Notes: a model not told the origin generated them from the sequence alone. Positions 27,140 through 37,356 are shown, counted from the stretch's first letter. The stretch is 64,000 nt of DNA from Metabacillus litoralis (GCF_003667825.1 NZ_CP033043.1:2771501-2835500), one strand, 5' to 3'. A program made the numbers and translations.

Positions 27140-28117
27140 CTATTTTACCCCAAGTAGATCGTTTGCAAACGATACTTGACCTATTCTTTTATATTTTTCA
27201 TAACGATGCTGAATTAATTCTTCCCCTGTCATAGTTGAGAGAGTTTTTAAAGAGCTTGCGATTACCTCAGTAATATTGGTTGCTTGCTGAGCTACATCTT
27301 TATGTGCTCCACCTTTTACTTCTGGAATAATTTCATCAACTACACCAAGTTCCTTTAAATCTGGGGCAGTTATTTTCATCGTTTCTGCAGCTTTCTTTGC
27401 TAATCCTGAGTCTTTCCAAAGTAATGCTGCTGCACCTTCAGGAGAAATAACAGAGTAGGTAGAGTTCTCCAGCATATGAATATAATTTCCTACACCTAAT
27501 GCTAGTGCTCCACCACTTCCACCTTCTCCAATAACGATACAAATAACTGGTACAGATAAACCAGCCATTTCGAACAAGTTTTTAGCAATTGCTTCACTTT
27601 GTCCTCTTTCTTCAGCCGCTTTTCCTGGATAAGCTCCTTTTGTATCTATAAAACATATTATCGGACGATTGAATTTATCAGCTTGTTTCATCAACCGTAA
27701 TGCTTTACGGTAGCCTTCAGGATGTGGCATACCAAAATTTCTTCGTATATTTTCTTTTGTATCTTTACCACGCTGGTGACCAATTACAGTTACTGGTACA
27801 TCTCTGAACTTAGCTATACCACTAACAATGGCATCATCATCACCATAATATCGGTCACCATGACATTCAAAGAAATTAGTAAAAATTTGTTCAATATAAT
27901 CTAGAGTTGTAGGGCGACTAGGATGCCTTGCTATTTGAACTCGATCCCAAGGCTTTATATTTGTATAGATTTCATTTTCAAGCTTTTCTAATCTTGCTTC
28001 TAATTTTTCAATTTCAGATGATAAATCAACATCAGATTGAGCAGTAAACTCTTTCAGTTCTTTAATTTTCGCTCTAAGCTCGGTAACTGGCTTTTCAAAC
28101 TCCATCTCACCTACCAT
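27140..28117 (-). CDS. accA: acetyl-CoA carboxylase carboxyltransferase subunit alpha
   Basis: 325 aa. With AccD it transfers the carboxyl group from biotin to acetyl-CoA to form malonyl-CoA, the first step of fatty-acid synthesis. Crotonase-like core with [23 protein letters not shown] and [15 protein letters not shown]. The N-terminal coiled region [36 protein letters not shown] is typical. The ATG overlaps the end of accD, with AGGAGG nine bases upstream. Confidence 0.97.
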   Translation of the reverse strand: MVGEMEFEKPVTELRAKIKELKEFTAQSDVDLSSEIEKLEARLEKLENEIYTNIKPWDRVQIARHPSRPTTLDYIEQIFTNFFECHGDRYYGDDDAIVSGIAKFRDVPVTVIGHQRGKDTKENIRRNFGMPHPEGYRKALRLMKQADKFNRPIICFIDTKGAYPGKAAEERGQSEAIAKNLFEMAGLSVPVICIVIGEGGSGGALALGVGNYIHMLENSTYSVISPEGAAALLWKDSGLAKKAAETMKITAPDLKELGVVDEIIPEVKGGAHKDVAQQATNITEVIASSLKTLSTMTGEELIQHRYEKYKRIGQVSFANDLLGVK

Positions 28118-28986
28118 GTTATTTCACCTCCTGTTTGATGGATATCAAGTATGTTCCCAAGAGTTTCCTTTAATTCTTGGCGATTAATAACATTGTCTAA
28201 TTGCCCGTGCTTCAGTAAAAATTCAGCTGTTTGGAAGTCTTCAGGAAGCTCTTCTCTAATCGTTTGCTCAATAATTCTTCTACCAGCAAACCCAATTAAA
28301 GCACCTGGCTCAGCAAAATTATAGTCACCTAGTGATGCAAAGCTTGCCGAAACTCCTCCAGTTGTTGGATGTGTCATAACAGAAATGATCAACCCACCAT
28401 TATCACTAAAAAGCTTAAGGGCAGAACTTGTTTTAGCCATTTGCATGAGACTTAAAACGCCCTCTTGCATCCTAGCTCCACCAGAAGCAGTAAAAATAAT
28501 AATCGGTAATCCTTTTTCATTCGCATTTTCTATTGCTCGGGTAATTTTTTCTCCTACAACAGAACCCATACTTCCCATTCTAAAACTAGCATCCATGATA
28601 GCCACAGCTGTCCTAAAGCCGTTTATCAGACCTTCTCCTGTTACTACAGCTTCATTTTGCTTTGTTTTAAGACGATCTTTTTCTAGTTTTTCCTCATAAT
28701 CAGGGAAGTTTAGAGGATTTTCAGATATCATATTTTGATCATATTCAAGGAAGCTATTTTCATCAAATAAGCTCTCGATTCGCTCTCTAGCATTCATTTG
28801 ATGATGATATCCACAATTCATACAAACTTTTAAATTTTTATTAAGTTCTTTCGTATACATGATTTTTTTACAATTCGGGCATTTTATGACAATCCCTTCC
28901 GGAACATCTTGCTTAGCTTGCTCAGAAGGAATTGAGGCATATTTCTTTTTCTTTGGTTTTGGCTTAGTAAATAAATCTTTTAACAA
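28111..28986 (-). CDS. accD: acetyl-CoA carboxylase carboxyltransferase subunit beta
   Basis: 291 aa. Beta half of the carboxyltransferase. The N-terminal zinc ribbon has Cys 36, 39, 55 and 58 (CPNC, CMNC). The crotonase core shows [22 protein letters not shown] and [17 protein letters not shown]. Starts with TTG, eight bases after GGGGAGG. It overlaps accA by 7 bases. I cannot define its promoter; the 240 bases upstream contain a TTTTCTAGAAAA palindrome (about 29154-29165) of unknown role. Confidence 0.97.
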   Translation of the reverse strand: MLKDLFTKPKPKKKKYASIPSEQAKQDVPEGIVIKCPNCKKIMYTKELNKNLKVCMNCGYHHQMNARERIESLFDENSFLEYDQNMISENPLNFPDYEEKLEKDRLKTKQNEAVVTGEGLINGFRTAVAIMDASFRMGSMGSVVGEKITRAIENANEKGLPIIIFTASGGARMQEGVLSLMQMAKTSSALKLFSDNGGLIISVMTHPTTGGVSASFASLGDYNFAEPGALIGFAGRRIIEQTIREELPEDFQTAEFLLKHGQLDNVINRQELKETLGNILDIHQTGGEITW

Positions 28987-29226
28987 AACGGTACCTCCCC
29001 TTTTTCTAAGGCACTGTATAATTGGCCGAAAATTTCCTATTAGCTCAATTTATAGCCAAAAATAACAACGTGCTTAAACATAGCCTTTATTAAAGCTGCT
29101 TCTATTTAAATCAGATAATGATTACATAATCTAGTATTCACTTTCAGAAACTGTTTTCTAGAAAATTGTCAGTTATATTAACTGTAACGATTGCTGGACA
29201 AACATGTTGTAGAAAGTTGTCAATAT

Positions 29227-29877
29227 CTATTCGACATTTTCTTTAAGGGATACCGCTTCATATTGAATAAACACTTCTAAATGATCCTTTTTTATTAAAG
29301 CATCAAGCAACATTTCTAAATGTTTTTTTGGAAAACTATGCGATTGATCACCCTTATATACAAAGTTGACATATTCATTTAAAACATTCCAAATTCGATA
29401 TAAGAGAAAATTATTTGCTAATTTAACAAGTTCAGTCATTAATTCAAATCTTGTTATCTCTGTTTCCTGAACTATACTAGATAATTCTACTAATTGTTCA
29501 TTTATGTCACTTTGTAAGATTAACTGCAGGGCATTCTTTTCTAATAGCTCGTTCATTTTAATGACATCCTTTATTGCTTTTGTATCATCAAGAATAAAGG
29601 TTCCCAACAGTTCAATTAAATTATGCTCTCTAAAATCCTTTAAAAAAGTTCCTTCGCCTCTTCTTGTTTCAATCATTCCTAATAATTCAAGAGCTCTTAA
29701 TGCTTCACGAACAGAAGATCTTCCAACTTTTAAATTCTCAGCCAGCTCTCTTTCTGAAGGAATTTTATCTCCATAAGAAAGCTGTTTGTCTGCAATGATT
29801 GTGCGAATATGGCGAAGGATTTCAATATAAACTTTTGAATGCGGAGTTGTCAAAGAAGAATCACTCACTTTAATCAA
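29227..29877 (-). CDS. FadR/GntR-family transcriptional regulator
   Basis: 216 aa. N-terminal GntR winged helix (YIEILRHIRTIIADKQLSYGDKIPSERELAENLKVGRSSVREALRALELLGMIETRRGEGTFL, about 17-80), then a helical effector domain of the FadR/FCD type. Its start overlaps the end of malS by 8 bases; no ribosome binding site is visible, so translation is probably coupled, starting at TTG 29877 or at a GTG three codons later. A FadR-like 19-bp palindrome stands at the malS promoter, so it probably autoregulates malS plus itself. The ligand is unknown; acyl-CoA or an organic acid would fit the neighbours. Confidence 0.88.
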   Translation of the reverse strand: MIKVSDSSLTTPHSKVYIEILRHIRTIIADKQLSYGDKIPSERELAENLKVGRSSVREALRALELLGMIETRRGEGTFLKDFREHNLIELLGTFILDDTKAIKDVIKMNELLEKNALQLILQSDINEQLVELSSIVQETEITRFELMTELVKLANNFLLYRIWNVLNEYVNFVYKGDQSHSFPKKHLEMLLDALIKKDHLEVFIQYEAVSLKENVE

Positions 29878-31099
29878 TGATGGCTAATTGCCTCGTTTTC
29901 TCAGCAACTTCCTCCGGATCGACTTTAATTCTTGCCACACCGGTTTCCATTGCTGCCTTAGCTACTGCTGAAGCAACAGCTGGTGCCACTCTTGGATCAA
30001 ATGGTGCCGGAATAACATAATCTGGACTTAAATCCTTTTCAGATACAAGTGCTGCAATTGCCTCAACCGCCGCAATTTTCATTTTCTCATTAATGTGTGT
30101 AGCACGTACATCTAACGCACCTCTAAAAATTCCTGGGAAAGCCAATACATTGTTTACTTGGTTTGGAAAATCAGATCGACCTGTTCCAATAACCTTCGCA
30201 CCAGCTTCTTTGGCCTCATTCGGCATAATTTCTGGAACAGGATTAGCCATAGCAAAAATAATTGGATTCTCATTCATTGATTGAACCATTTCTTTAGACA
30301 AGGCCCCTTCAACCGAAACTCCAATAAATACATCGGCACCTTTAATAACATCGGATAAACTACCTTCTAGCTGATCTCTATTTGTGTATTTAGCTACTTC
30401 CGATTTCACGTTGTTCATACCGTGTGAACGATTTTCAAAGATCGCACCTTTCGTGTCACACATAATAATATCTCTTACACCATAGCTATATAAAAGCTTA
30501 ATGATTGCAATACCAGCTGCTCCTGCACCGTTAGCTACAACCCGGATATTAGACATACTTTTTCCGACTAATTTAAGAGCATTAACAAGCCCTGCTACTG
30601 TTACAATCGCAGTACCATGTTGGTCATCGTGAAAAATAGGGATATTCGTTTCCTTTTTTAAACGTTCTTCAATAACAAAACAATTAGGAGCAGCTATGTC
30701 TTCTAAGTTTACTCCACCAAACGTTGGTTCAAGCAACTTAACTGTATTAACGATTTCATCAATATCTGTCGTGTTTAAGCAAATTGGAAATGCATCCACT
30801 CCAGCAAAACTTTTGAAAAGAACAGCTTTTCCTTCCATAACCGGTAATGCTGCTTCAGGACCAATATTCCCTAACCCGAGCACAGCCGTACCATCAGAAA
30901 CTACTGCAACCATATTACCTTTCATCGTATAATCATAGACTTTGCTTTTATCATCATAAATGTCTTTACAAGGTTCAGCTACACCAGGTGAATAAGCAAG
31001 GCTTAAATCATAAGCATTTTTCACTGGAATCTTTGACTTTGATTCTAATTTCCCTTTGTTAACACGATGAATATGTAAGGCTTCTTCTCTTAATGACAT
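29870..31099 (-). CDS. ytsJ: NADP-dependent malic enzyme (YtsJ/MalS type)
   Basis: 409 aa. Oxidative decarboxylation of malate to pyruvate, providing NADPH. Motifs are the substrate-binding LSLAYSPGVAEPC, GTAVLGLGNIGPEAALPVMEGKA, FHDDQHGTAIVT (metal ligands) and the Rossmann GAGAAGIAI. Start set at the fourth Met (MSLREEAL), eight bases after GGGGAG and matching the B. subtilis N-terminus. In operon with the GntR regulator, behind a promoter with a palindromic operator. NADPH for fatty-acid synthesis would fit with accDA next door. Confidence 0.95.
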   Translation of the reverse strand: MSLREEALHIHRVNKGKLESKSKIPVKNAYDLSLAYSPGVAEPCKDIYDDKSKVYDYTMKGNMVAVVSDGTAVLGLGNIGPEAALPVMEGKAVLFKSFAGVDAFPICLNTTDIDEIVNTVKLLEPTFGGVNLEDIAAPNCFVIEERLKKETNIPIFHDDQHGTAIVTVAGLVNALKLVGKSMSNIRVVANGAGAAGIAIIKLLYSYGVRDIIMCDTKGAIFENRSHGMNNVKSEVAKYTNRDQLEGSLSDVIKGADVFIGVSVEGALSKEMVQSMNENPIIFAMANPVPEIMPNEAKEAGAKVIGTGRSDFPNQVNNVLAFPGIFRGALDVRATHINEKMKIAAVEAIAALVSEKDLSPDYVIPAPFDPRVAPAVASAVAKAAMETGVARIKVDPEEVAEKTRQLAIID

Positions 31100-31210
31100 C
31101 ATGAACACTCCCCATGTAAAGTACTAGAACAAGTACCCTATTGTAAGAATCTAATTGTTTGGTTACCAGTTCAGCTGTATCTATTATTATTCTGCCTATC
31201 ACTCTTTAAA

Positions 31211-31229
31211 AAAGTGGTCAGACCACTTT
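31211..31229. promoter_or_regulatory. 19-bp perfect palindrome, probable operator of the GntR regulator
   Basis: AAAGTGGTCAGACCACTTT. The TGGTC-N-GACCA core has the form of FadR-type operators. It lies at about +7 to +25 of the malS promoter. It could also fold as a terminator with TTTTTT on the minus strand, but dnaE already has its own hairpin upstream of it. Confidence 0.65.
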
Positions 31230-31242
31230 AAATCATTATTAA

Positions 31243-31270
31243 ATGATAACATAATTCATTTGATTGTAAA
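31243..31270 (-). promoter_or_regulatory. promoter of malS and the GntR gene
   Basis: TTTACA (31265-31270), 16 bases, TATCAT (31243-31248); both hexamers differ from consensus by one base. The operator palindrome follows directly. Confidence 0.6.
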
Positions 31271-31299
31271 GCATCGTTTAGCATAAACATACTCATTTA

Positions 31300-31326
31300 C
31301 GAAAATAGCCTTACAATTAAAGGCTA
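31300..31326 (-). terminator. terminator overlapping the dnaE stop
   Basis: TAGCCTT and AAGGCTA arms over TAATTGT, then TTTTC on the minus strand. Confidence 0.7.
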
Positions 31327-34300
31327 CTCCTGTTTTAGCACAACATTATTTTGCCCAAGTAAATTAATTAAATCTGTTAAACACTCTTCTGTAGCTGAAA
31401 CTGAGAACTCTTCAGGTAATTGAATGGTCCTCTTATCATGCTCATAATAGAGGTAGACAGGGATACTCCCATGAAAACGACTTAGTATCTCCTTTACATC
31501 TAGAAGCTTTTGTTGATCTGAGAACTGCTTCTCAATTTTCACAAATAGCTTTCCATGTTTTGAAACGGCTGGTAAGTGATCCAGTTCTTTTATTTGCTGA
31601 ACAATAAACTGAATTTTATCCTGTCTTCTTTCAACTTTTCCCTCCAGATAGAAAATCATTCCGTCCTTCACCTTTTCACCAAACTTTGAATAAGTTTGTG
31701 GGAAAATAACCGCGTCAATATCTCCTGTTTCATCTCCAAGTAGTAAAAAAGCCATAACCTCACCTTTTTTAGTACGTATTGTTCGTACATTTGCTACCAA
31801 AGCCCCAATTGAAACCTTTCGATCTACATTTGAGGATAGATCATCAATAGTAACAGCACGGACTGCATGAAGGTTTGAACGGTACATTTCAACAGGATGA
31901 ATCGAAAAGTATAAACCTAGAGATTCTTTTTCAAATCTAAGTTTTTCTTCAATTTTAAATGGCTCTACTTCAATATACTTTGGCTTTAGATTAAACTCTT
32001 CTTCCAAAAAGAGATCAAATTGACTTTCATCTGATGGAGTCATTAGCTCCGCATGCTCAATGGCAACATCCAGGCTTGCAAGCAAAGTTGCACGATCAAT
32101 AGTAAACTCATCCATTGCACCAGCAAAAATAAGTTGCTCCATTGTTTTTCTAGTCACAATTTTCATTGACACCCTTATACAAAAATCAAATAAGTCAGTA
32201 AAAGGTCTTTTCTTTCTTGCATGAAAAATTTCCTTAATAGCCGCTACACCTACATTTTTAATAGATGTTAAATTATAGCGAATACTGGCACCTTCTACTA
32301 AAAATGCAAACTCACTTTTGTTTACAGAGGGTGGCAGCACTGCAAAACCTTTACGTTTCGCCTCTCGAACATATTGAGCAACTTTATCTTCATTTCCACT
32401 TACACTTGTTAATAAAGCTGTTAAAAAATGGAGAGGGTAATTTGCTTTTAAAAAGGCTAATTGGTAAGCAATCATACTATAGGCAACTGCATGACTACGG
32501 TTAAATCCATAGTTGGCAAACTTTACAATTAAATCATAAATTGAGTTTGCCACTTGTTGACTATAACCGTTTCTCATACAGCCCGAGACAAAATGTTCCC
32601 TCTGTTGATCTAGTATTTCTTTCTTTTTTTTCCCGACGGCTCTTCTTAATAAGTCTGCTTCCCCTAGAGTAAATCCTGCAATAGTAGAAGCCAATTCCAT
32701 TATTTGCTCCTGATAGACAATAACACCATAGGTATTCTGTAAAATCGGTTCCAGTGAGGGATGTAAATATGTTGTGCTTTTTCTTTTATGTTTTCTGTCA
32801 ATATAAAGTGGTATATTTTCCATCGGACCAGGTCTGTATAACGCATTTACAGCAACAATATCCTCAAGATTGCTAGGTTTAAGACGCTTTAAAACACTTC
32901 TCATCCCCTCGGATTCAAGCTGAAAAACTCCTGTTGTATCTCCCTGGGATAAAAGATCAAACGTTTTTTCGTCTTGATAGGATATGTTCGTCAAATCAAC
33001 TCGTTTTCCTTCAACACGTTGTATAGATTTCATAATATTCTCGATTAAAGAAAGATTTCTTAAGCCTAAAAAATCCATTTTTAAAAGCCCGAGATCTTCT
33101 AAGTAATCCATAGAGTACTGTGTTAAGTACACATCCTGTTGCCCTTCCTGAATTGGGACAATATTTGTTAAAGGTTGATCACTTAAAACAACACCTGCTG
33201 CATGTGTAGAAGTATGCCTTGGGAGGCCTTCTAGTTTTAAAGCTGTTTCATAGATTTTTTTATTCAGCTCATTTTCAGTAATTAATTTCTGTAGTGCCTG
33301 AGATTCTTTAAATGCTTCTTGAAGGGTGATTCCAGGTCGAGATGGGATCAGCTTCGATAAGACATCTGTTTCCTTAGGCGAAGCTCCCATTACTCTCCCC
33401 ACATCACGAATAGCTGCTTTTGCTGCTAACGTACCAAAGGTAATAATTTGAGCAACGTGTAACTTCCCATATTTGTTTGCTACATAAGCTATTACTTCAT
33501 CACGTCTTGTATCTGGAAAGTCAATATCAATATCCGGCATAGTAATACGCTCTGGATTTAAAAACCTTTCAAAAAGTAGCCTATGTTTAATTGGATCTAC
33601 ATCCGTAATTCGTAGCACATATGAAACAAGAGAGCCGGCAGCAGAACCTCGTCCTGGACCTGTTAATATACCATGATCATGAGCGTACTTCATAAAGTCC
33701 CATACAATTAAAAAATAATCACTAAAATTCATTCTTTTTATAATATCTAACTCATAGCTTAGTCTTTGTAAATAGATAGAGTCAGGGTTTTCAAATCTTG
33801 TATTTAATCCTTTGTAACAAAGCTCCTCAAGATATTCATCAGCATGTTGGTTTTTGGGAGTAGGGTATTTTGGTAGATGCGTAACGCCCAGATTAAGATT
33901 CACTTTACACCGAGCAGCTATCTTTAATGTATTTTCTAATACATCAGGGGACTCCTCGAATAAAGATACCATTTCAGTTGGACTCTTTAAGTAATTTTCA
34001 TGTGTACCTTTTAGGTCAACATGAAAATCAGAAAGCTTTTCACCACGTTTTAATGCAATTAGACATTGCTGAGCAAGGTAATCTTCCTTTTCGATATAGC
34101 AAACATTATTCGTTGCCACCATAGGAATATTCACTTCATGACTAATATTCAGTAAATGTTTATGTAGAGACTCATCTTCTAAGGATACTCTCTGAGTTCC
34201 TAAGTATATTGAGTTTTCACCAAATAGAGTTTGATATTTTTTTAATAAGACAATTACTTGCTCAAACTGTTCTTTTTCAAAGCTTTCCATGAACATCTGT

Positions 34301-34677
34301 CCTGGAATAATGGCTATTAATCCAGAATGATAGCTTTTTAACCATCGATCCGGAAGCCCTTCAGGTGATTTTGTTTGAAGAGCACTGCTTATTTTTAATA
34401 AATTCTGATACCCCTCGTTATTTTCAGCTAGTAGTACAGCTGTCATGTCCGTCTCATGTTGTTCATCTATGATTGTGACTGTCATACCTAAAATAGGCTT
34501 TATTCCATTTTCTTGACAAAGCTTATAAAAAGCTACAGCCCCATACATCACATGAAAATCAGTCAATGCTATAGCATTGAATTTATATTCTTTTGCCTTA
34601 TTAACTAATTTATCTAATCTTGCTGCACTTGAGAGCAAGCTGTATGCACTTTTCACTTGAAGGTGAACAAACGGCAT
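31324..34677 (-). CDS. dnaE: DNA polymerase III subunit alpha DnaE
   Basis: 1117 aa. The second replicative polymerase of Firmicutes, which extends RNA primers before handing over to PolC. It has an N-terminal PHP domain (VHLQVKSAYSLLSSAARLDKLV, TDFHVMYGAV), a polymerase palm with GPGRGSAAGSLVSY and the catalytic PDIDIDFPDTRRDEV, then a tandem helix-hairpin-helix (YNLTSIKNVGVAAIKEI) and a C-terminal OB fold. No inserted exonuclease domain is present, as expected. ATG with AAGGAGGGG upstream. Flanked by divergent ytrH. Confidence 0.97.
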   Translation of the reverse strand: MPFVHLQVKSAYSLLSSAARLDKLVNKAKEYKFNAIALTDFHVMYGAVAFYKLCQENGIKPILGMTVTIIDEQHETDMTAVLLAENNEGYQNLLKISSALQTKSPEGLPDRWLKSYHSGLIAIIPGQMFMESFEKEQFEQVIVLLKKYQTLFGENSIYLGTQRVSLEDESLHKHLLNISHEVNIPMVATNNVCYIEKEDYLAQQCLIALKRGEKLSDFHVDLKGTHENYLKSPTEMVSLFEESPDVLENTLKIAARCKVNLNLGVTHLPKYPTPKNQHADEYLEELCYKGLNTRFENPDSIYLQRLSYELDIIKRMNFSDYFLIVWDFMKYAHDHGILTGPGRGSAAGSLVSYVLRITDVDPIKHRLLFERFLNPERITMPDIDIDFPDTRRDEVIAYVANKYGKLHVAQIITFGTLAAKAAIRDVGRVMGASPKETDVLSKLIPSRPGITLQEAFKESQALQKLITENELNKKIYETALKLEGLPRHTSTHAAGVVLSDQPLTNIVPIQEGQQDVYLTQYSMDYLEDLGLLKMDFLGLRNLSLIENIMKSIQRVEGKRVDLTNISYQDEKTFDLLSQGDTTGVFQLESEGMRSVLKRLKPSNLEDIVAVNALYRPGPMENIPLYIDRKHKRKSTTYLHPSLEPILQNTYGVIVYQEQIMELASTIAGFTLGEADLLRRAVGKKKKEILDQQREHFVSGCMRNGYSQQVANSIYDLIVKFANYGFNRSHAVAYSMIAYQLAFLKANYPLHFLTALLTSVSGNEDKVAQYVREAKRKGFAVLPPSVNKSEFAFLVEGASIRYNLTSIKNVGVAAIKEIFHARKKRPFTDLFDFCIRVSMKIVTRKTMEQLIFAGAMDEFTIDRATLLASLDVAIEHAELMTPSDESQFDLFLEEEFNLKPKYIEVEPFKIEEKLRFEKESLGLYFSIHPVEMYRSNLHAVRAVTIDDLSSNVDRKVSIGALVANVRTIRTKKGEVMAFLLLGDETGDIDAVIFPQTYSKFGEKVKDGMIFYLEGKVERRQDKIQFIVQQIKELDHLPAVSKHGKLFVKIEKQFSDQQKLLDVKEILSRFHGSIPVYLYYEHDKRTIQLPEEFSVSATEECLTDLINLLGQNNVVLKQE

Positions 34678-34871
34678 ATATTCCCCTCCTTTCTACATTT
34701 GTTTTAAATTTTTATTCAAGGATCATTTATATATCCTCATTATATTCCCGCGGTTATATAGTTACAAATAAGAGCGTTCACTGTTAGAGAATTTAGACCA
34801 TTTCTACAACAATATTTTCTTTCATACTTAAAATAGGTCGTCCATATATATAGAGTAGGGGGTTGATAGTC

Positions 34872-35207
34872 ATGGACAAAGAAGCCTTTATGCCGGCTTT
34901 TATTCATAGTTACTTTATAGCACTAGGAGTACTTTTAGGTGGCACGCTAATCGGTGCCATTGGTGCTTTTTTAGCAGGAGAACCACCATTAACCAAAATG
35001 TTTGAATTTGCTAATAGGCTAAAAATTTGGGCTCTTGTTGCAGCAATAGGTGGTACGTTTGATGCTTTTTACAGCTTTGAGCGTGGAATTTTTCAAGGTG
35101 AAACACGAGATATTGTTAAACAAGTATTGTTAATTGTATCAGCTATGGGTGGAGCTCAAACAGGTTGGTTACTTATCACTTGGTTAACACAGGAGCATCT
35201 TTCATGA
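34872..35207 (+). CDS. ytrH: YtrH, sporulation membrane protein
   Basis: 111 aa with three hydrophobic segments (FIHSYFIALGVLLGGTLIGAIGAFLA; LVAAIGGTFDAFY; VLLIVSAMGGAQTGWLLI). Start set at ATG 34872 nine bases after AGGGGG; a TTG three codons earlier touches that ribosome binding site. B. subtilis ytrH is a sigma-E gene needed for efficient spore formation. A CATACTTA at 34823-34830 could be a sigma-E -10, but I cannot define a clear -35. It overlaps ytrI (ATGA). Confidence 0.88.
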   Translation: MDKEAFMPAFIHSYFIALGVLLGGTLIGAIGAFLAGEPPLTKMFEFANRLKIWALVAAIGGTFDAFYSFERGIFQGETRDIVKQVLLIVSAMGGAQTGWLLITWLTQEHLS

Positions 35208-35707
35208 GAATCCCACCGCACTATCAGCAACCTTCATGGCAACGTTTTTTTGCAGGTGCAGCAATAGGGGCAGTTATTAGTTGGGGTGTTTTCCTTTTTA
35301 TTTTTGGAGTTATTCAAGAAGAACATAGTACAATTATAAATAAACAAAAGCAAACAATTCAAGATTTAGAGAATGACAAGAAAATCTATCAAGAAGAGTA
35401 TACAAAATTAAACAAAAAAGCTCAAGAAAAGCTGACTGTTCAAGAGATTAAGATTAAATTAACTAACGGTGATCGCTACCTTTTTAAGGATTTTAGGATA
35501 ACGAATATTGAAAACAGTGTAAAGGAAGATTTAAAAGACGTAATGGCCAAGGATATTGAGAGTATCGTTTCTAATCATCTATTAATAGAACGAATCATTG
35601 AAAATAAACCATTAAAGTTTGATGGAAAAGAATACAAACTTGAAATGACAAAATTCATGTTAACCACCACACTATACATTGAAGTTAAAATATCCTTTGT
35701 AGACTAA
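35204..35707 (+). CDS. ytrI: YtrI, sporulation membrane protein
   Basis: 167 aa, the B. subtilis size. Short cytosolic N-terminus, one membrane segment (AGAAIGAVISWGVFLFIFGVI, about 15-35), then a coiled coil (EHSTIINKQKQTIQDLENDKKIYQEEYTKLNKKAQEKL) and a folded C-terminal domain. Start ATG 35204 overlaps the ytrH stop in ATGA, with AGGAG eight bases upstream; a longer in-frame extension is rejected. Works with YtrH at the forespore/mother-cell membranes; mechanism unknown. Confidence 0.88.
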   Translation: MRIPPHYQQPSWQRFFAGAAIGAVISWGVFLFIFGVIQEEHSTIINKQKQTIQDLENDKKIYQEEYTKLNKKAQEKLTVQEIKIKLTNGDRYLFKDFRITNIENSVKEDLKDVMAKDIESIVSNHLLIERIIENKPLKFDGKEYKLEMTKFMLTTTLYIEVKISFVD

Positions 35708-35825
35708 CAATACTCCTAAGGAATTTGAAATATTTGAGATTTTCATTAAAAATTAATCGCAAAACCTTCCCTTTTCCGATAAAATAGAAATAGGAAAAAC
35801 AAGGAAAATACATTCACTTAAAAAC

Positions 35826-35855
35826 AAGCTGGTTTGCTCTCTAACAAACTGGCTT
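35826..35855 (+). terminator. possible terminator after ytrHI
   Basis: AAGCTGGTTTG pairs with CAAACTGGCTT (11 bp with two G-U pairs), followed by TTTAACTT. The U-tract is weak. Confidence 0.45.
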
Positions 35856-35978
35856 TAACTTCCCCTTCCACTCTTCACAGAACATTTATTCCAACAATTA
35901 TGACAATTGATTCCTTGTTTAACCAACTCACTTTATAACGATTTATCTGTTGTACCACTACTTAACGGAGGGATGGAT

Positions 35979-36167
35979 ATGTATATTTTAAGTTCAAAAC
36001 AAGTTGTCCAGGAAAAGATTAACCATATCAAAAAAGGCTTCTCAGCATATGTAGAAACAGCTGAGCTTGCAAACATTATCAAAAAAGAATGTCAGATTCT
36101 ACAATTGGATGTGTATGAGGATGCTACAGAGCTAGGTTATTGGTTTATTCCGACCAAAGAAAAGTAA
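35979..36167 (+). CDS. small conserved-looking protein, 62 aa
   Basis: 62 aa starting MYILSSKQVVQEK. The start ATG has GGAGGG six bases upstream. It looks like a compact soluble protein with two amphipathic helices and a final strand pair (YEDATELGYWFIP). It lies between ytrI and nrnA, where B. subtilis also has a small gene (ytzJ, as I recall); I cannot confirm that they are the same. Function unknown. Confidence 0.7.
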   Translation: MYILSSKQVVQEKINHIKKGFSAYVETAELANIIKKECQILQLDVYEDATELGYWFIPTKEK

Positions 36168-36371
36168 CCGCTATCATTATTTCTTCATCAATGTAAAACT
36201 CCATTATTAAAGTGGCGTTTTCAAAGACCCTCATCACATGTTCTATTCAAACCACTAGAAACGTAATCCATAACTTTATTGTAAGCAAACTAACCTCTAA
36301 ACAAGAATTCTTCTGGATCGTAAATTTTAATGCAAGGAACTATGTTATCTTATGACTACCGACTAGGGTTA

Positions 36372-36404
36372 AAAAAGGGTTCGGCAGTTATTACCGAACC
36401 CTTT
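36372..36404. terminator. bidirectional terminator between the 62-aa gene and nrnA
   Basis: AAGGGTTCGG and CCGAACCCTT arms; TTTTTT follows on the minus strand and TTTCTTATTT on the plus strand. Confidence 0.85.
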
Positions 36405-36417
36405 CTTATTTATTGGA

Positions 36418-37356
36418 TCATTCATCCTGACAAAGCACTTCTAGATCATGTAACACCTGTTTCGCTTCTTCCCAACTATATACAGAAGCTCCAGATGCGA
36501 GTGGATGTCCGCCACCATTATATTTTTTAGCTAATTCATTTATTACAAGTTTTTTTGCTCTAAGTCTAACACGGATCTGATTTTCTTCTTCCACAAAGAA
36601 CACCCATGCTTTCACACCTTCAATATTACCTAAAATTCCAACAAGCTGTGAAGCTTCTGAAGGGGTTACATCAAATTCCTTTAATATATCTTTCGTTATA
36701 CTCATTGATGCAGAGCCTGATGATGTTAACGTAAAGTTTTGAAGTACATATCCACTAAGTTTAGCGACGTTTCTCTTTGTTTTGTAAAGTTCGTCGTAAA
36801 TTGGTGTAGGATTAATTCCTTTTGAGATTAATGCACTTGCATACTGAAAGGTTTTCTCCGTTGTACTCGGGAATAGGAACCTTCCTGTATCCCCCACAAT
36901 CCCAGTATAAAGAAGCTCTGCCGCTTTTTCAGATAATTTAAAGCCCTGATCTTTTCCTTCTAAGTACAGTTCATAAATCATTTCACTTGTAGCACTTGCC
37001 TCAGTTTCAACCCACAAAAGATCTCCATATTGATCATCATTTGGATGGTGGTCGATTTTAATCAATTTTTTACCTGTATGATAACGTTGATCACTGATGC
37101 GGGCTTGATTTGCTGTATCACATACAATAACAAGTGCTTCTTGGTATATCTCGTCTGATATATGATCCATTTTATAGAGAAACTCAAGCGTTGGCTCAGA
37201 TTCTCCTACAACATAAATTTTCTTATTTGGGTATGTAGCTTTTATCATTTCAGCCAAACCGCATTGAGAGCCATAGGCATCTGGATCTGGACGAACATGA
37301 CGATGAATGATAATTGTCTCATTTTGGCTAATTTCATCTAGTATTTGTTGTTTCAT
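36418..37356 (-). CDS. nrnA: bifunctional oligoribonuclease / PAP phosphatase NrnA
   Basis: 312 aa, DHH/DHHA1 family. It degrades nanoRNA and dephosphorylates pAp. Motifs in order: RHVRPDPDAYGSQ (motif I), VIVCDTANQARIS (II), IDHHPNDDQYGD (III, DHH), LYTGIVGDTGRFLF (IV) and the DHHA1 motif NGGGHPLASGA near the C-terminus. Length equals B. subtilis YtqI/NrnA. Followed by a bidirectional terminator. Confidence 0.95.
   Translation of the reverse strand: MKQQILDEISQNETIIIHRHVRPDPDAYGSQCGLAEMIKATYPNKKIYVVGESEPTLEFLYKMDHISDEIYQEALVIVCDTANQARISDQRYHTGKKLIKIDHHPNDDQYGDLLWVETEASATSEMIYELYLEGKDQGFKLSEKAAELLYTGIVGDTGRFLFPSTTEKTFQYASALISKGINPTPIYDELYKTKRNVAKLSGYVLQNFTLTSSGSASMSITKDILKEFDVTPSEASQLVGILGNIEGVKAWVFFVEEENQIRVRLRAKKLVINELAKKYNGGGHPLASGASVYSWEEAKQVLHDLEVLCQDE

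Noticed and set aside
31211..31229. Simple terminator of dnaE
   Set aside because: A T-tract follows, but dnaE has its own hairpin at its stop codon, and the palindrome is exact across the centre and placed just after a promoter; operator preferred, terminator not excluded.
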